Of a stretch of 64,000 nucleotides of DNA, positions 50,550 through 58,958 are shown in pieces. The DNA comes from Pseudomonas sp. GOM7 (GTDB lineage: Bacteria; Pseudomonadota; Gammaproteobacteria; Pseudomonadales; Pseudomonadaceae): positions 4,836,001-4,900,000 of the forward strand of contig NZ_CP113519.1 in the NCBI RefSeq assembly GCF_026723825.1. The letters are read 5' to 3'. Position 1 is the stretch's first letter. Each line of letters begins with the position of its first letter. Below the pieces are notes generated by a model. The model saw only the letters and a list, made by a program, of their open reading frames with translations. It was not told where the DNA came from and ran no database searches. Position numbers and translations under genes: made by a program.

Positions 50550-50636
50550 TTGGGTTGCTCCGCAGCTTCAAGCCCCAAGCTGCAAGTATGTCCGCGCCCT
50601 GCTTTTCTTGCGGCTTGCAGCTTGCAGCTTGCGGCT

Positions 50637-52028
50637 TTAATTGAAGATCTTTCCGGGATTCATGATGCCATTGGGGTCGAACACGGCCTTGATCGCCTTC
50701 ATGCAGGCGATCTCGGCCGGTGAGCGGCTGTACTGCAGGTAATCACGCTTGGTCATGCCCACGCCATGTTCGGCGCTGATCGAGCCGTTGTACTTCTCGA
50801 CGATCTCGAACACCCACTTGTTGACCACCGCGCACTTGGCGAAGAAGTCTTCCTTGGCCAGATTCTCGGGCTTGAGGATGTTCAGGTGCAGGTTGCCGTC
50901 ACCGATATGGCCGTACCAGAGCACGTCGAAGTCCGGGTAGTTGGCCGAGACGATGTCGTCGATGTCCTTGAGGAAGGCCGGCACCTGGCCGACGGTGACG
51001 GAGATGTCGTTCTTGTACGGAGTCCAGTGACTGATGGTTTCGGAGATGTACTCGCGCAGCTTCCACAGGTTCTGCAGTTGCTGCTCGCTCTGGCTCATCA
51101 CGCCGTCGAGCACCCAGCCCTGCTCGACGCAGTGCTCGAAGGTGGCCAGGGCCTCGTTGGCCACGTCCTCGTTGAGCGCCTCGAATTCCAGCAGGGCGTA
51201 GAACGGCGTGCGGCTCTCGAACGGAGCCGGCACGTCGCCACGGCCGAGGATCTTCTCCAGGCAGCGGTCGGAGAAGAACTCGAAGGCGGTCAGGTCGAGC
51301 TTGCCCTGGAAGGCATGCAGCACCGGCATGATCGAATCGAAATCCGGCGTGCCGAGCACCATCGCGGTGAGATTCTTCGGCGCACGTTCCAGGCGCATGG
51401 TGGCCTCGACCACGAAGCCCAGGGTGCCTTCGGCGCCGATGAACAGTTGGCGCAGGTCATAGCCGGTGGCGTTCTTGACCAGGTCGCGGTTGAGCTCCAG
51501 CAGCTCGCCAGTGCCGGTGACCACCTTGAGGCCGGCGACCCAGTTGCGGGTCATGCCGTAGCGAATCACCTTGATACCGCCGGCATTGGTGCCGATATTG
51601 CCGCCGATCTGGCTGGAGCCGCTCGATGCGAAGTCCACCGGGTAGTACAGGCCCTTTTCCTCGGCGAACAATTGCAGTTGCTTGGTCACCACGCCCGGCT
51701 GGCAGACCACGGTGCGGTCGTATTCGTTGAAGGCGACGATGCGGTTCATGTAGTCGAAGGACACCACCACCTCACCATTGGCCGCCACGGCAGCAGCGGA
51801 GAGGCCGGTACGGCCACCCGAGGGCACCAGGGCGATCTTGTGCTGATTGGCCCAGCGCACGATGGCCTGCACCTGTTCGGTGCTCTTGGGGAAGACGATG
51901 GCCGAAGGCGCGGGCGCGTACTGCTTGGTCCAGTCCTTGCCATAGGTTTCCAGGGAATCGGCGTCGGTCAGCACCTTGCCGGGCTCGACCAGGGTCTTCA
52001 GCTCTTCGATCTGCACCGCAGTAGTCAT
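50637..52028 (-). CDS. FAD-linked D-2-hydroxyglutarate dehydrogenase
   Basis: A 463-residue FAD-binding oxidoreductase of the GlcD/D2HGDH family: PP-loop FAD domain (LVPSGGRTGLSAAAV, SSGSQIGGNIGTNAGGIKVIRYG, GAEGTLGFVVEATMRL) and a C-terminal FAD-oxidase domain with HIGDGNLHLNI and the ISAEHGVGMTK signature. It is divergent from serA. In P. aeruginosa and P. stutzeri the adjacent homologue oxidises the D-2-hydroxyglutarate made by SerA, driving the unfavourable serine step; the same role is likely here. Start: ATG at 52028 with TGAGAG upstream. Confidence 0.93.
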   Translation of the reverse strand: MTTAVQIEELKTLVEPGKVLTDADSLETYGKDWTKQYAPAPSAIVFPKSTEQVQAIVRWANQHKIALVPSGGRTGLSAAAVAANGEVVVSFDYMNRIVAFNEYDRTVVCQPGVVTKQLQLFAEEKGLYYPVDFASSGSSQIGGNIGTNAGGIKVIRYGMTRNWVAGLKVVTGTGELLELNRDLVKNATGYDLRQLFIGAEGTLGFVVEATMRLERAPKNLTAMVLGTPDFDSIMPVLHAFQGKLDLTAFEFFSDRCLEKILGRGDVPAPFESRTPFYALLEFEALNEDVANEALATFEHCVEQGWVLDGVMSQSEQQLQNLWKLREYISETISHWTPYKNDISVTVGQVPAFLKDIDDIVSANYPDFDVLWYGHIGDGNLHLNILKPENLAKEDFFAKCAVVNKWVFEIVEKYNGSISAEHGVGMTKRDYLQYSRSPAEIACMKAIKAVFDPNGIMNPGKIFN

Positions 52029-52209
52029 CAAGTGAACTCTCAAAGGATTCATGGTCGCCCTGAGAACCATTCAGGTCGCAACCGAGCATTGAAAAAGGCG
52101 AACATGCTAGCATACGCACCCCGCGAATCGTGACATGCAGCGATCTGCGGGTGCTGGCTGATTTTCTCAGCCCTTCCCTGAAAACATCCCGTGGGACACA
52201 GGTACTCCG

Positions 52210-53439
52210 ATGAGCAAGACCTCTCTCGAAAAGAGCAAGATCAAGTTCCTTCTTCTCGAAGGCGTGCACCAGAACGCCGTGGATACGTTGAAGGCCGCCG
52301 GTTACACCAACATCGAGTACCTCAAGACTGCCCTGTCAGGCGAGGAGCTGAAAGAGAAGATCGCCGACGCCCACTTCATCGGTATCCGCTCGCGTACCCA
52401 ACTGACGGCCGAGGTCTTCGACTGTGCGAAGAAGCTGGTCGCCGTCGGCTGCTTCTGCATCGGCACCAACCAGGTCGACCTGGACGCCGCCCGCGAGCGC
52501 GGCATCGCCGTGTTCAACGCCCCCTACTCCAACACCCGCTCGGTGGCCGAGCTGGTACTGGCCGAAGCCATCCTGCTGCTGCGCGGCATCCCCGAGAAGA
52601 ACGCCTCCTGCCATCGCGGCGGCTGGATCAAGTCGGCGGCCAACTCCTTCGAGATCCGTGGCAAGAAGCTGGGCATCATCGGCTACGGCTCCATCGGCAC
52701 CCAGCTCTCGGTGCTGGCCGAAGCCCTGGGCATGCAGGTGTATTTCTATGACACCGTGACCAAGCTGCCGCTGGGCAACGCCACGCAGATCGGCAGCCTG
52801 CACGAGCTGCTGGGCCTGGCCGACATCGTCTCGCTGCACGTGCCGGAGCTGCCGTCCACCCAGTGGATGATCGGTGAGAAGGAAATCCGCGCCATGAAGA
52901 AGGGCGCCATCCTGATCAACGCCGCCCGTGGCACCGTGGTCGAGCTGGATCACCTGGCCGCGGCCATCAAGGACGAGCACCTGATCGGCGCTGCCATCGA
53001 CGTGTTCCCGGTCGAGCCCAAGTCCAACGACGACATCTTCGAGAGCCCGCTGCGCGGCCTGGATCGCGTGATCCTCACCCCGCACATCGGTGGCTCCACC
53101 GCCGAAGCCCAGGCCAACATCGGCCTGGAAGTGGCCGAGAAGCTGGTCAAGTACAGCGACAACGGCACCTCGGTGTCCTCGGTCAACTTCCCCGAAGTGG
53201 CCCTGCCGGCCCATGCTGGCAAGCACCGCCTGCTGCACATCCACGAGAACGTGCCGGGCGTGATGAGCGAGATCAACAAGGTGTTCGCCGACAACAATAT
53301 CAACATCTCTGGCCAGTTCCTGCAGACCAACGACAAGGTCGGCTACGTGGTGATCGACGTCGACGCCGAGTACTCCGATCTGGCGCTGGAGAAGCTGCAG
53401 CAGGTGCATGGCACCATCCGTAGCCGCGTGCTGTTCTAA
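52210..53439 (+). CDS. serA: D-3-phosphoglycerate dehydrogenase
   Basis: A 409-residue first enzyme of serine synthesis, also able to reduce 2-oxoglutarate to D-2-hydroxyglutarate. The NAD site is in LGIIGYGSIGTQLSVLAEALG, catalytic residues are in NAARGTVVELDHLA (Arg), the Glu of VFPVEP and His in LTPHIGGSTAEAQ. A C-terminal ACT domain (HENVPGVMSEINKVFADNNI) allows serine feedback. Same length as the E. coli type. Followed by a strong terminator. Confidence 0.98.
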   Translation: MSKTSLEKSKIKFLLLEGVHQNAVDTLKAAGYTNIEYLKTALSGEELKEKIADAHFIGIRSRTQLTAEVFDCAKKLVAVGCFCIGTNQVDLDAARERGIAVFNAPYSNTRSVAELVLAEAILLLRGIPEKNASCHRGGWIKSAANSFEIRGKKLGIIGYGSIGTQLSVLAEALGMQVYFYDTVTKLPLGNATQIGSLHELLGLADIVSLHVPELPSTQWMIGEKEIRAMKKGAILINAARGTVVELDHLAAAIKDEHLIGAAIDVFPVEPKSNDDIFESPLRGLDRVILTPHIGGSTAEAQANIGLEVAEKLVKYSDNGTSVSSVNFPEVALPAHAGKHRLLHIHENVPGVMSEINKVFADNNINISGQFLQTNDKVGYVVIDVDAEYSDLALEKLQQVHGTIRSRVLF

Positions 53440-53455
53440 GCAGCAGGCGGTAACG

Positions 53456-53485
53456 AAAAAAGGGCGACCCTCGGGTCGCCCTTTT
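53456..53485 (+). terminator. intrinsic terminator of serA
   Basis: GGGCGACC/GGTCGCCC stem with CTCG loop, flanked by an A-run before and TTTT after; it could work in both directions, serving the convergent DUF4399 gene as well. Confidence 0.92.
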
Positions 53486-53517
53486 CGTTTGGATGGGGGT
53501 GAATCCGGGCTACAGGA

Positions 53518-53958
53518 TCACTTCACCGTGACGCTGATCTTCTCCGACATCACCGGCGGATCCAGCGGTACGTGGTTCTTGTCTCCCACCAGCAACTGCA
53601 GCGTGTGCTTGCCTGGCGGCAGGGTCACCTGGGTTTCGGTCTGGCCCTTGCCGAAGTGGCGGATGGCATCGGTCATTGGCAGGGGCGCGTTCATCGGCGG
53701 CAGCTTGTCGACATCGATCAGCAGGTGATGGTGCCCGGTACCCGCGACATCGACGCCCGCCGGCGCCACTCCCATGCCCTGGAGGCCGAACTTGACGGTG
53801 AAGGTCTGGCCCACCGTGGCGCCATCGGCCGGCTCGATGAAGTACACCTTGGCCCCCTCCGGCGCCGCGGTGCGTGGCATGTCGGCCCAGGCAGTGGCAC
53901 TGGCGCCCAGCAGCAGGGCAGCGCAGAGAGAGATGGCATTCAGCGTTCTGGTCATCAC
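53518..53958 (-). CDS. DUF4399 exported protein
   Basis: A 146-residue secreted protein. A signal peptide (LNAISLCAALLLGASATAWA) is followed by the DUF4399 domain: GAKVYFIEPADGATVGQTFTVKFGLQGMGV, GTGHHHLLID (possible metal-binding His cluster) and LPPGKHTLQLLVGDKNHVP. The function is unknown; the His cluster and immunoglobulin-like pattern suggest a periplasmic binding protein. Convergent with serA. Confidence 0.88.
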   Translation of the reverse strand: MMTRTLNAISLCAALLLGASATAWADMPRTAAPEGAKVYFIEPADGATVGQTFTVKFGLQGMGVAPAGVDVAGTGHHHLLIDVDKLPPMNAPLPMTDAIRHFGKGQTETQVTLPPGKHTLQLLVGDKNHVPLDPPVMSEKISVTVK

Positions 53959-53992
53959 GGCGTCCTCGAGAGAAACAGGGAAACGGTGGACT

Positions 53993-54505
53993 CTAAACGG
54001 CGCCAGACGTTCCCGTTTCGCTCTCCAGCGCCAACAAGGCCTGCCGTGCCTCGTCCAGTTGCTGCTCGTTGAATACCCGCACCCCGGCGCGACGCAACAG
54101 CGCAGCCGTCACCCCCTCACCGGCAACCCGCACGCCACTGAAGGTGCCGTCGTAGTTCTCCAGATTGCCGCAGGAAGGGCTGCGCGCCTTGAGCAGCGCC
54201 ATACGGATGCCGTGTTCACGCACCAGCGCCAACGCCTGCTGCGCCCCCTCGACGAAGGCATCGGTGACATCGCCACCCTCGACGGTCAGCACCGGCAGGC
54301 GCCCATCCAGCACCTGTGCGCCCTGCCCGCCGGCGATCTCGGCGGGCGCCCTGGGGGTCGGCAGGCCGCCAGCCACTTCCGGGCACAGCGCAACCACCCG
54401 TCCCTCGTCCAGCCACTGCTGCAGCAGCTCGTAAGGGCCGTGGGCACCGCCGTCGTAGCGCACGCGATGGCCCAGCAGGCAGCGACTGACGAGAATCTTG
54501 TGCAT
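53993..54505 (-). CDS. DUF523 family protein
   Basis: A 170-residue protein with the DUF523 pattern: ILVSRCLLGHRVRYDG at the start, ALCPEVAGGLPTPR, and LLKARSPSCGN with a conserved Cys. Four conserved Cys/Ser positions hint at a thiol- or metal-dependent enzyme; relatives occur fused to DUF1722. The function is unknown. It starts 3 bases after the 2OG oxygenase gene, so the two are translated together. Confidence 0.88.
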   Translation of the reverse strand: MHKILVSRCLLGHRVRYDGGAHGPYELLQQWLDEGRVVALCPEVAGGLPTPRAPAEIAGGQGAQVLDGRLPVLTVEGGDVTDAFVEGAQQALALVREHGIRMALLKARSPSCGNLENYDGTFSGVRVAGEGVTAALLRRAGVRVFNEQQLDEARQALLALESETGTSGAV

Positions 54506-54508
54506 GAC

Positions 54509-55126
54509 TCAGAGCGGGCTCTCGCCACGGCGGCGGAACCAGCCGGTCAGCGACAGGCGCTCGCGCGTGGCCGCCAGCACTTCATGGGGCATCTCGGCGG
54601 ACATGAACAATGCCAGGGTGCCGGCCTGCGGCAGCACGTCGTGCGCGCGACCATCGGCCAGGTGCAGGCGCAGCGCCCCACCCTGCTCGGGCCGCCAGTC
54701 GTCGTTGAGGTAGAACACCGCCGACACGGTACGGCGGTCATCATCACGGAAGCGGTCGAGGTGACGCTGATAGAAAGCCCCCGGTGCATAGCAGGCGAAA
54801 TGGCACTCGAAGTCTTCCAGCCCCAGATAGAAGGCCTGGTTGAGCGCCTGGCGCAGCTCGTCCATCAGCCCCAGGTAGCGGTCGCAGGCCTCGCTCTGAC
54901 CGGGCTCGAGCCACTGGATGCGATCGCCACGAATGCCCTCCTGCACCTGCTGGGCCCCGCCGCGACCCACGGCTGCGGCGTGCAGGTCGCCGTTCTGCGC
55001 ACGGCGGTGGCACTCAACGGCCAGTTCGCGGGTCAGACCCTCTGGGGCGAATAGCCCATGTTGGGACCAACCTTGGCTGGCCAGGTCATCGATGAGAGCA
55101 GAAAAGGGGGTAGGAATGTCGGTCAT
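54509..55126 (-). CDS. 2OG-Fe(II) oxygenase family protein
   Basis: A 205-residue prolyl-4-hydroxylase-like dioxygenase. The iron and cofactor ligands read YQRHLDRFRDDDRR (His-x-Asp), then a distal His in AEMPHEVLAATRERLSLTGWF with the Arg that binds 2-oxoglutarate. These enzymes hydroxylate proteins or small molecules; the substrate is unknown. I start at the ATG at 55126 (MTDIPTPF); the open frame extends far upstream antisense to the next gene but without similarity. Confidence 0.9.
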   Translation of the reverse strand: MTDIPTPFSALIDDLASQGWSQHGLFAPEGLTRELAVECHRRAQNGDLHAAAVGRGGAQQVQEGIRGDRIQWLEPGQSEACDRYLGLMDELRQALNQAFYLGLEDFECHFACYAPGAFYQRHLDRFRDDDRRTVSAVFYLNDDWRPEQGGALRLHLADGRAHDVLPQAGTLALFMSAEMPHEVLAATRERLSLTGWFRRRGESPL

Positions 55127-55246
55127 GCCGGCGATTCTAGCAGCCCCCGGTGAAGCGCTCGACAAGCCAATGCCAGCCACTGAAAATAGCCCGCCGCCGA
55201 GTCCTCGTCCCGTGCAACGGTCAGGCGGTCTGCCAAGGAGTTTGCG

Positions 55247-56011
55247 ATGCGCGTTCTGTTTGCCCTGTTGCTCTGTCTGGCCTTGCCGGCCATGGCCGAC
55301 GACCATCTGCGCCTGTACCAGGCGGCCGGCTGGCCGCAACAGCGCGAGCATTTCAACCAAGCGCTGGACGCCGCTCAGCAACGCTACCGCAGCACCCTGC
55401 CGCCGGCCGTCTACCAGGCACTGGTGGACAACAGCAACCAGCGCTTCGCCGCGGCCTCCATCGACCGCCGTGCCGAGTACAGCATGCGCATGGAGCTGGC
55501 CAACCCCAAGCCGGCCCTGACCTTCTTCGAGTCCGAACTGGGCCGCAAGATCGTCGCTGCCGAGGTACGTGCCACCAGTAGCGACCAACTGGCGCGCTAC
55601 GCCAATGGCCTGCCCCGCACCGAGGCCGATGCCACCCGCCGCCTGCTGATCCGCCACCTGGCCCAGGCCCTGCCGGCCAAGGAGGCCGGTGCCGAGGTCA
55701 GCCTGGCCCTGGCCGGCGTGGCCGCCGACAGCCTCAGCCAGATGATCCCCGGCCTGCTCAGCGGCGGCCAGGCACAGAGCCTGCTCAACGGCCAGCGTGA
55801 ACGCCTGATGGCACAGATCGAGCAGGATCTCGACAACACCCTGCTGCATGTCTATCGCGACCTGTCCGACCCGGAGCTGGAGCAGTTCGTCGAATTCGCC
55901 CAGTCCGCCGATGGCCAGGCCTACTACAAGGCCGCCCTGGCCGCATTGCGCGCCGGTCTGGCCGTGGGCCTGAGCACCAGCGAGCTGGAGCCACCGCCGC
56001 AGGGTATCTGA
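55247..56011 (+). CDS. DUF2059 exported protein
   Basis: A 254-residue secreted or periplasmic protein with a clear signal peptide (VLFALLLCLALPAMA) and a long all-helical body ending with a DUF2059-type module (MAQIEQDLDNTLLHVYRDLSDPELEQFVEFAQSADGQAYYKA, shown in part). The function is unknown. AAGGAG precedes the ATG. Divergent from the 2OG oxygenase gene (120-base gap). Confidence 0.85.
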   Translation: MRVLFALLLCLALPAMADDHLRLYQAAGWPQQREHFNQALDAAQQRYRSTLPPAVYQALVDNSNQRFAAASIDRRAEYSMRMELANPKPALTFFESELGRKIVAAEVRATSSDQLARYANGLPRTEADATRRLLIRHLAQALPAKEAGAEVSLALAGVAADSLSQMIPGLLSGGQAQSLLNGQRERLMAQIEQDLDNTLLHVYRDLSDPELEQFVEFAQSADGQAYYKAALAALRAGLAVGLSTSELEPPPQGI

Positions 56012-56038
56012 AGCATTAAGTAGGGCAGCGCTCAGGAG

Positions 56039-56181
56039 CGCCAGCGAACCGCCCGCCAGGCCATGCCCAGCTTGGCACCACAACGCTCCAGCGAAACTCC
56101 GCCAGCGTACATCTTCGCGTGCGGATCGCGCCCGGTACGCCCTGCGACACCAACACCCATCGCGGATAAATCCGCTCCTAC
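56039..56181. repeat. extragenic repeat fragments between DUF2059 and hydrolase genes
   Basis: Bases 56039-56083 resemble 41196-41241 (both CGCCAGCGAAC... to GGCACCACAAC). Bases 56161-56181 hold the palindrome GCGGAT-AA-ATCCGC followed by TCCTA, a string I remember as a common Pseudomonas extragenic repeat. Confidence 0.6.
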
Positions 56182-56203
56182 CACCTGTGCCAGCGACTCC
56201 AAC

Positions 56204-57145
56204 CTACGCCAAACGCTCACTGAGAAAGTCGAAGTAGCGCCGGCGCAGCGCTTCGTTCTCGTTGGCCAGGTGATGGCGCGCCTCGGGCAGGCGCAGGATG
56301 CTCGGCTGGCGGAACTTGTCCTGCAGTACCTCCAGGTTGTGCTGCCAGTCCACCGTCATGTCCTCTTCACCCTGCACGATCAGCGGGCTGTGCGAGCTGC
56401 GCGCTGCCGCCTCGATGCGCGGCACCCAGCGTTTCAGTGCACCGACCCAGAGTGTGGGCAAGCTACGCGGTTGCAGCGGGTCGAGGTTGTGGACGAAATC
56501 GATGAAGGCCGCGTCGCTGGAATTCTCGCTGAAGCGTCGGGGTATCTCACGGACGAAGGGGCTGAGCATCAGGTAGCTGAACTTCGACCAGTTCCAGGCA
56601 CGCGGCCGCACCAGCGGTGCCAGGAGGATGCTCTGGCCCAGCTCGGGCCGCTGGCCATCGGTGAGCAGGTAATCCAGCAGGATCGCCCCGCCGGTGCTCT
56701 GTCCACATAGATGCCAGGGCTGCGGCAGGCCCAGCTCGGCGGCTTGCTCGAACAGGCCGAGCAGCACCTGCTGGTATTCGGCGAAGTCGTCGATGCTGGC
56801 CCGTGCGCCGCTGGACAGGCCATGCCCCGGCAGGTCACAGGCCAGCACGGCGAGGCCCATGCTCAAGGCCCAGTCGATGACGTGGCGATACAGCCCCATA
56901 TGGTCGTAATAGCCATGCAGCAGCAGCAAGGCACCGCGCGGCTCGGAGGGTGCCCAGAGCTGCACGGCAATCTGGTAGCCGGCAGCGTTGAAGCTGCCCA
57001 GGCGGCAGTCCAGCCCGGCATGGCGCGTCGCCAGGTCGAGGCCATAGAAGCTGCGGTAAGCCTGCACGGCCGGCAGATCGAGACGCGCTGCGGCCAAGGG
57101 TCGCAGCAAGGGGCGTAGCAGCTCGGGCTGGAAAGGCTCTGACAT
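56204..57145 (-). CDS. alpha/beta hydrolase (monoglyceride lipase/lysophospholipase-like)
   Basis: A 313-residue hydrolase: LLLLHGYYDHMGLYRHVI (oxyanion His-Gly), nucleophile elbow CGQSTGGAI (Ser), acid region IVQGEEDMTVD and catalytic His in LPEARHHLANE. The pattern matches the Hydrolase_4 family. There is no signal peptide, so it acts in the cytoplasm, probably on lysophospholipids or monoacylglycerols. I start at the ATG at 57145 after a short upstream open stretch. Divergent from the thioredoxin-like gene. Confidence 0.9.
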   Translation of the reverse strand: MSEPFQPELLRPLLRPLAAARLDLPAVQAYRSFYGLDLATRHAGLDCRLGSFNAAGYQIAVQLWAPSEPRGALLLLHGYYDHMGLYRHVIDWALSMGLAVLACDLPGHGLSSGARASIDDFAEYQQVLLGLFEQAAELGLPQPWHLCGQSTGGAILLDYLLTDGQRPELGQSILLAPLVRPRAWNWSKFSYLMLSPFVREIPRRFSENSSDAAFIDFVHNLDPLQPRSLPTLWVGALKRWVPRIEAAARSSHSPLIVQGEEDMTVDWQHNLEVLQDKFRQPSILRLPEARHHLANENEALRRRYFDFLSERLA

Positions 57146-57254
57146 GGGGCTTCCGACGGGGTTCGCATGAGGCGAAGCGAGTTTCTCGATGCAGCGATAT
57201 TCTGCTGCCGAGCGCGGCATGGCAAGCTAGGCGCCCGTTTGCCGGTCCTGCCCC

Positions 57255-57830
57255 ATGCCTCGTCCATCACGCACCACCTGGATCGTTCTGCTGCTGGCCA
57301 CCGTCTGCGCGGTGGCCTTGCTCATGGCCTACCGCTGGTTCGAGGCCCGCTATCTGCGCCCCTTCGACGAGCGCGCGGCGGTCTTCTCCGGCGCCGCCCT
57401 GCGCCTGCCCGAGGAACTGGCCGGCCCCGGCCCGATCCGCTTGGTGCATTTCTGGGATCCGGCCTGCCCGTGCAACGTTGGCAACCAGCAGCACCTGGCC
57501 GAGCTGATCGCCGGCTATGCCCCCAAGGGGGTGGCCTTCTACGCCGTACAACGCCCCGGCAGCAAGGGCAGCCTGCCAGCCGATCTCGGCGGCCTGCAGG
57601 TACTCGAAACACTCCCGGGCAGCGACGCCATCCCCGCCAGCCCTGCGGTGGCGATCTGGGATCGGCAGGGCCAGCTCGCCTATTTCGGCCCCTACAGCGA
57701 GGGGCTGGTGTGCAATTCGAGCAACAGTTTCATCGAGCCGATCCTCGAAGCCCTGGCCGAAGGGCGCCGCGTGGATGCCAGCAACACCCTGGCGGTGGGC
57801 TGCTTTTGCGATTGGCAGGCCGCCGACTAG
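57255..57830 (+). CDS. DUF6436/thioredoxin-like membrane-anchored protein
   Basis: A 191-residue protein with an N-terminal membrane helix (TWIVLLLATVCAVALLMAY) and a periplasmic domain with a thioredoxin-like active-site region VHFWDPACPCN, where Cys-Pro-Cys replaces the usual Cys-x-x-Cys. A further Cys pair (GCFCDW) is near the C-terminus. It may handle redox or metal cofactor delivery; no function is established. The last 4 bases overlap the convergent AraC-family gene. Confidence 0.8.
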   Translation: MPRPSRTTWIVLLLATVCAVALLMAYRWFEARYLRPFDERAAVFSGAALRLPEELAGPGPIRLVHFWDPACPCNVGNQQHLAELIAGYAPKGVAFYAVQRPGSKGSLPADLGGLQVLETLPGSDAIPASPAVAIWDRQGQLAYFGPYSEGLVCNSSNSFIEPILEALAEGRRVDASNTLAVGCFCDWQAAD

Positions 57831-58867
57831 CGTCCGCGCGGCGTGCCACCCTGCCAACGGCGAAAGGCCCGGTAGAAGGGTGATAGTTCGGCGAAACCAC
57901 AGGCACGGGCCACATCGCGCACCGCCGCCCCCTGTTCGAGCAGGTGCAGCGCCTTGAGGCGGCGCACCTCGTCATGCAGGGCACGAAAGCTGCTGCCATG
58001 CTCACTCAGTGCGCGCTGCAACGTCGAATAGGAGAAACCCAGCGCTGCAGCGCAGCCTCTCAGGTCGCAGCGGGCCTGACCCAGATTACGTTCCAGCCAG
58101 TAGCGCACGCGCGCCAGCAACTGGTTTTCCACCAGTTCGCCCAGTTGCCGCTGCGCCTCTTCGCAGAGCACCTCGAACAGCCGCGCATTGGCACTGCGCA
58201 GCGGCCTGCCAAGCGCCCCACGCGGCAGAATCAAGGCATCGTGGGGCTGCTCGAATAGCGGCGTAACGCCCAATAGGCGCCGATGCTCGTGCAGCCGGCG
58301 CGGGGCAGGATGACGAAACTCGACGCCCAGCAGCGGCAAGGGCACCGGGCAGACCGCCAGCAACATCTTGTGCAGCAGCAGGGCCAGGCATTCCATCTGC
58401 TGGCGCAACGAAGCGAAGCCCCGGTAGTTCAGATCGATCACCAGGCGCACCTGCTCGTCGCCCTCCTCCAGCCGCGCGGCAAAGCCACCGGAAAGGATGT
58501 GCTGAAAACGCACGAAGGCCTGCAGCCCCTGGCGCAGGTCGGATGCGCTGAGCAGCAGGTAGCCGACCACATCCATCGGCCTTGGCTGCATGACCTCGGC
58601 CAGGTGCAGGCCGATATCGGCATCACCGCTGATCCCGGCAATGGCCTGCCAGAAGCGCGGGGCATTGTCGTGATCCTCTCGCGCCTCGAGCAGCGGCGAG
58701 GCCAGCGGTACCCCGGCATAGGCCCGCCGGTAGCTCTCGGTGGGATCCAGGCGTAGCGCGGCCAGGGCCTCGTAGAGCAGGCGGCGCAGGGTGGCGGAGT
58801 GCGTCAGAGCGGTGAATGCGGAGCGCTCGGCATCAGGCATGGCAGAATCCGGGGCAAAATTGACCAT
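57827..58867 (-). CDS. AraC-family transcriptional regulator with Arabinose_bd-like N-domain
   Basis: A 346-residue regulator. The N-terminal 230 residues form the ligand-sensing domain seen in OruR/MmsR-like AraC proteins (GDADIGLHLAEVMQPR, LGVEFRHPAPR); the C-terminal AraC domain contains two helix-turn-helix units (AAALGFSYSTLQRALSEHGSSF and VRDVARACGFAELSPFYRAFRRW, each written in part). It is divergent from the acylase gene (91-base gap), so it may control it. The inducer is unknown. Confidence 0.92.
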   Translation of the reverse strand: MVNFAPDSAMPDAERSAFTALTHSATLRRLLYEALAALRLDPTESYRRAYAGVPLASPLLEAREDHDNAPRFWQAIAGISGDADIGLHLAEVMQPRPMDVVGYLLLSASDLRQGLQAFVRFQHILSGGFAARLEEGDEQVRLVIDLNYRGFASLRQQMECLALLLHKMLLAVCPVPLPLLGVEFRHPAPRRLHEHRRLLGVTPLFEQPHDALILPRGALGRPLRSANARLFEVLCEEAQRQLGELVENQLLARVRYWLERNLGQARCDLRGCAAALGFSYSTLQRALSEHGSSFRALHDEVRRLKALHLLEQGAAVRDVARACGFAELSPFYRAFRRWQGGTPRGR

Positions 58868-58958
58868 AGACTTTCAAGCCTGCTGCATTTAGTCAATGCC
58901 AGCGCCGAGGCAGCTACGCAGAATGCCGACCTGCTGCCCCACAAGAACAAGGATCTCG

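Noticed and set aside
54509..56083. Extended minus-strand frame upstream of the 2OG oxygenase
   Set aside because: The extra 319 codons are antisense to the DUF2059 gene, which has a signal peptide and ribosome site; only the last 205 residues resemble an oxygenase.
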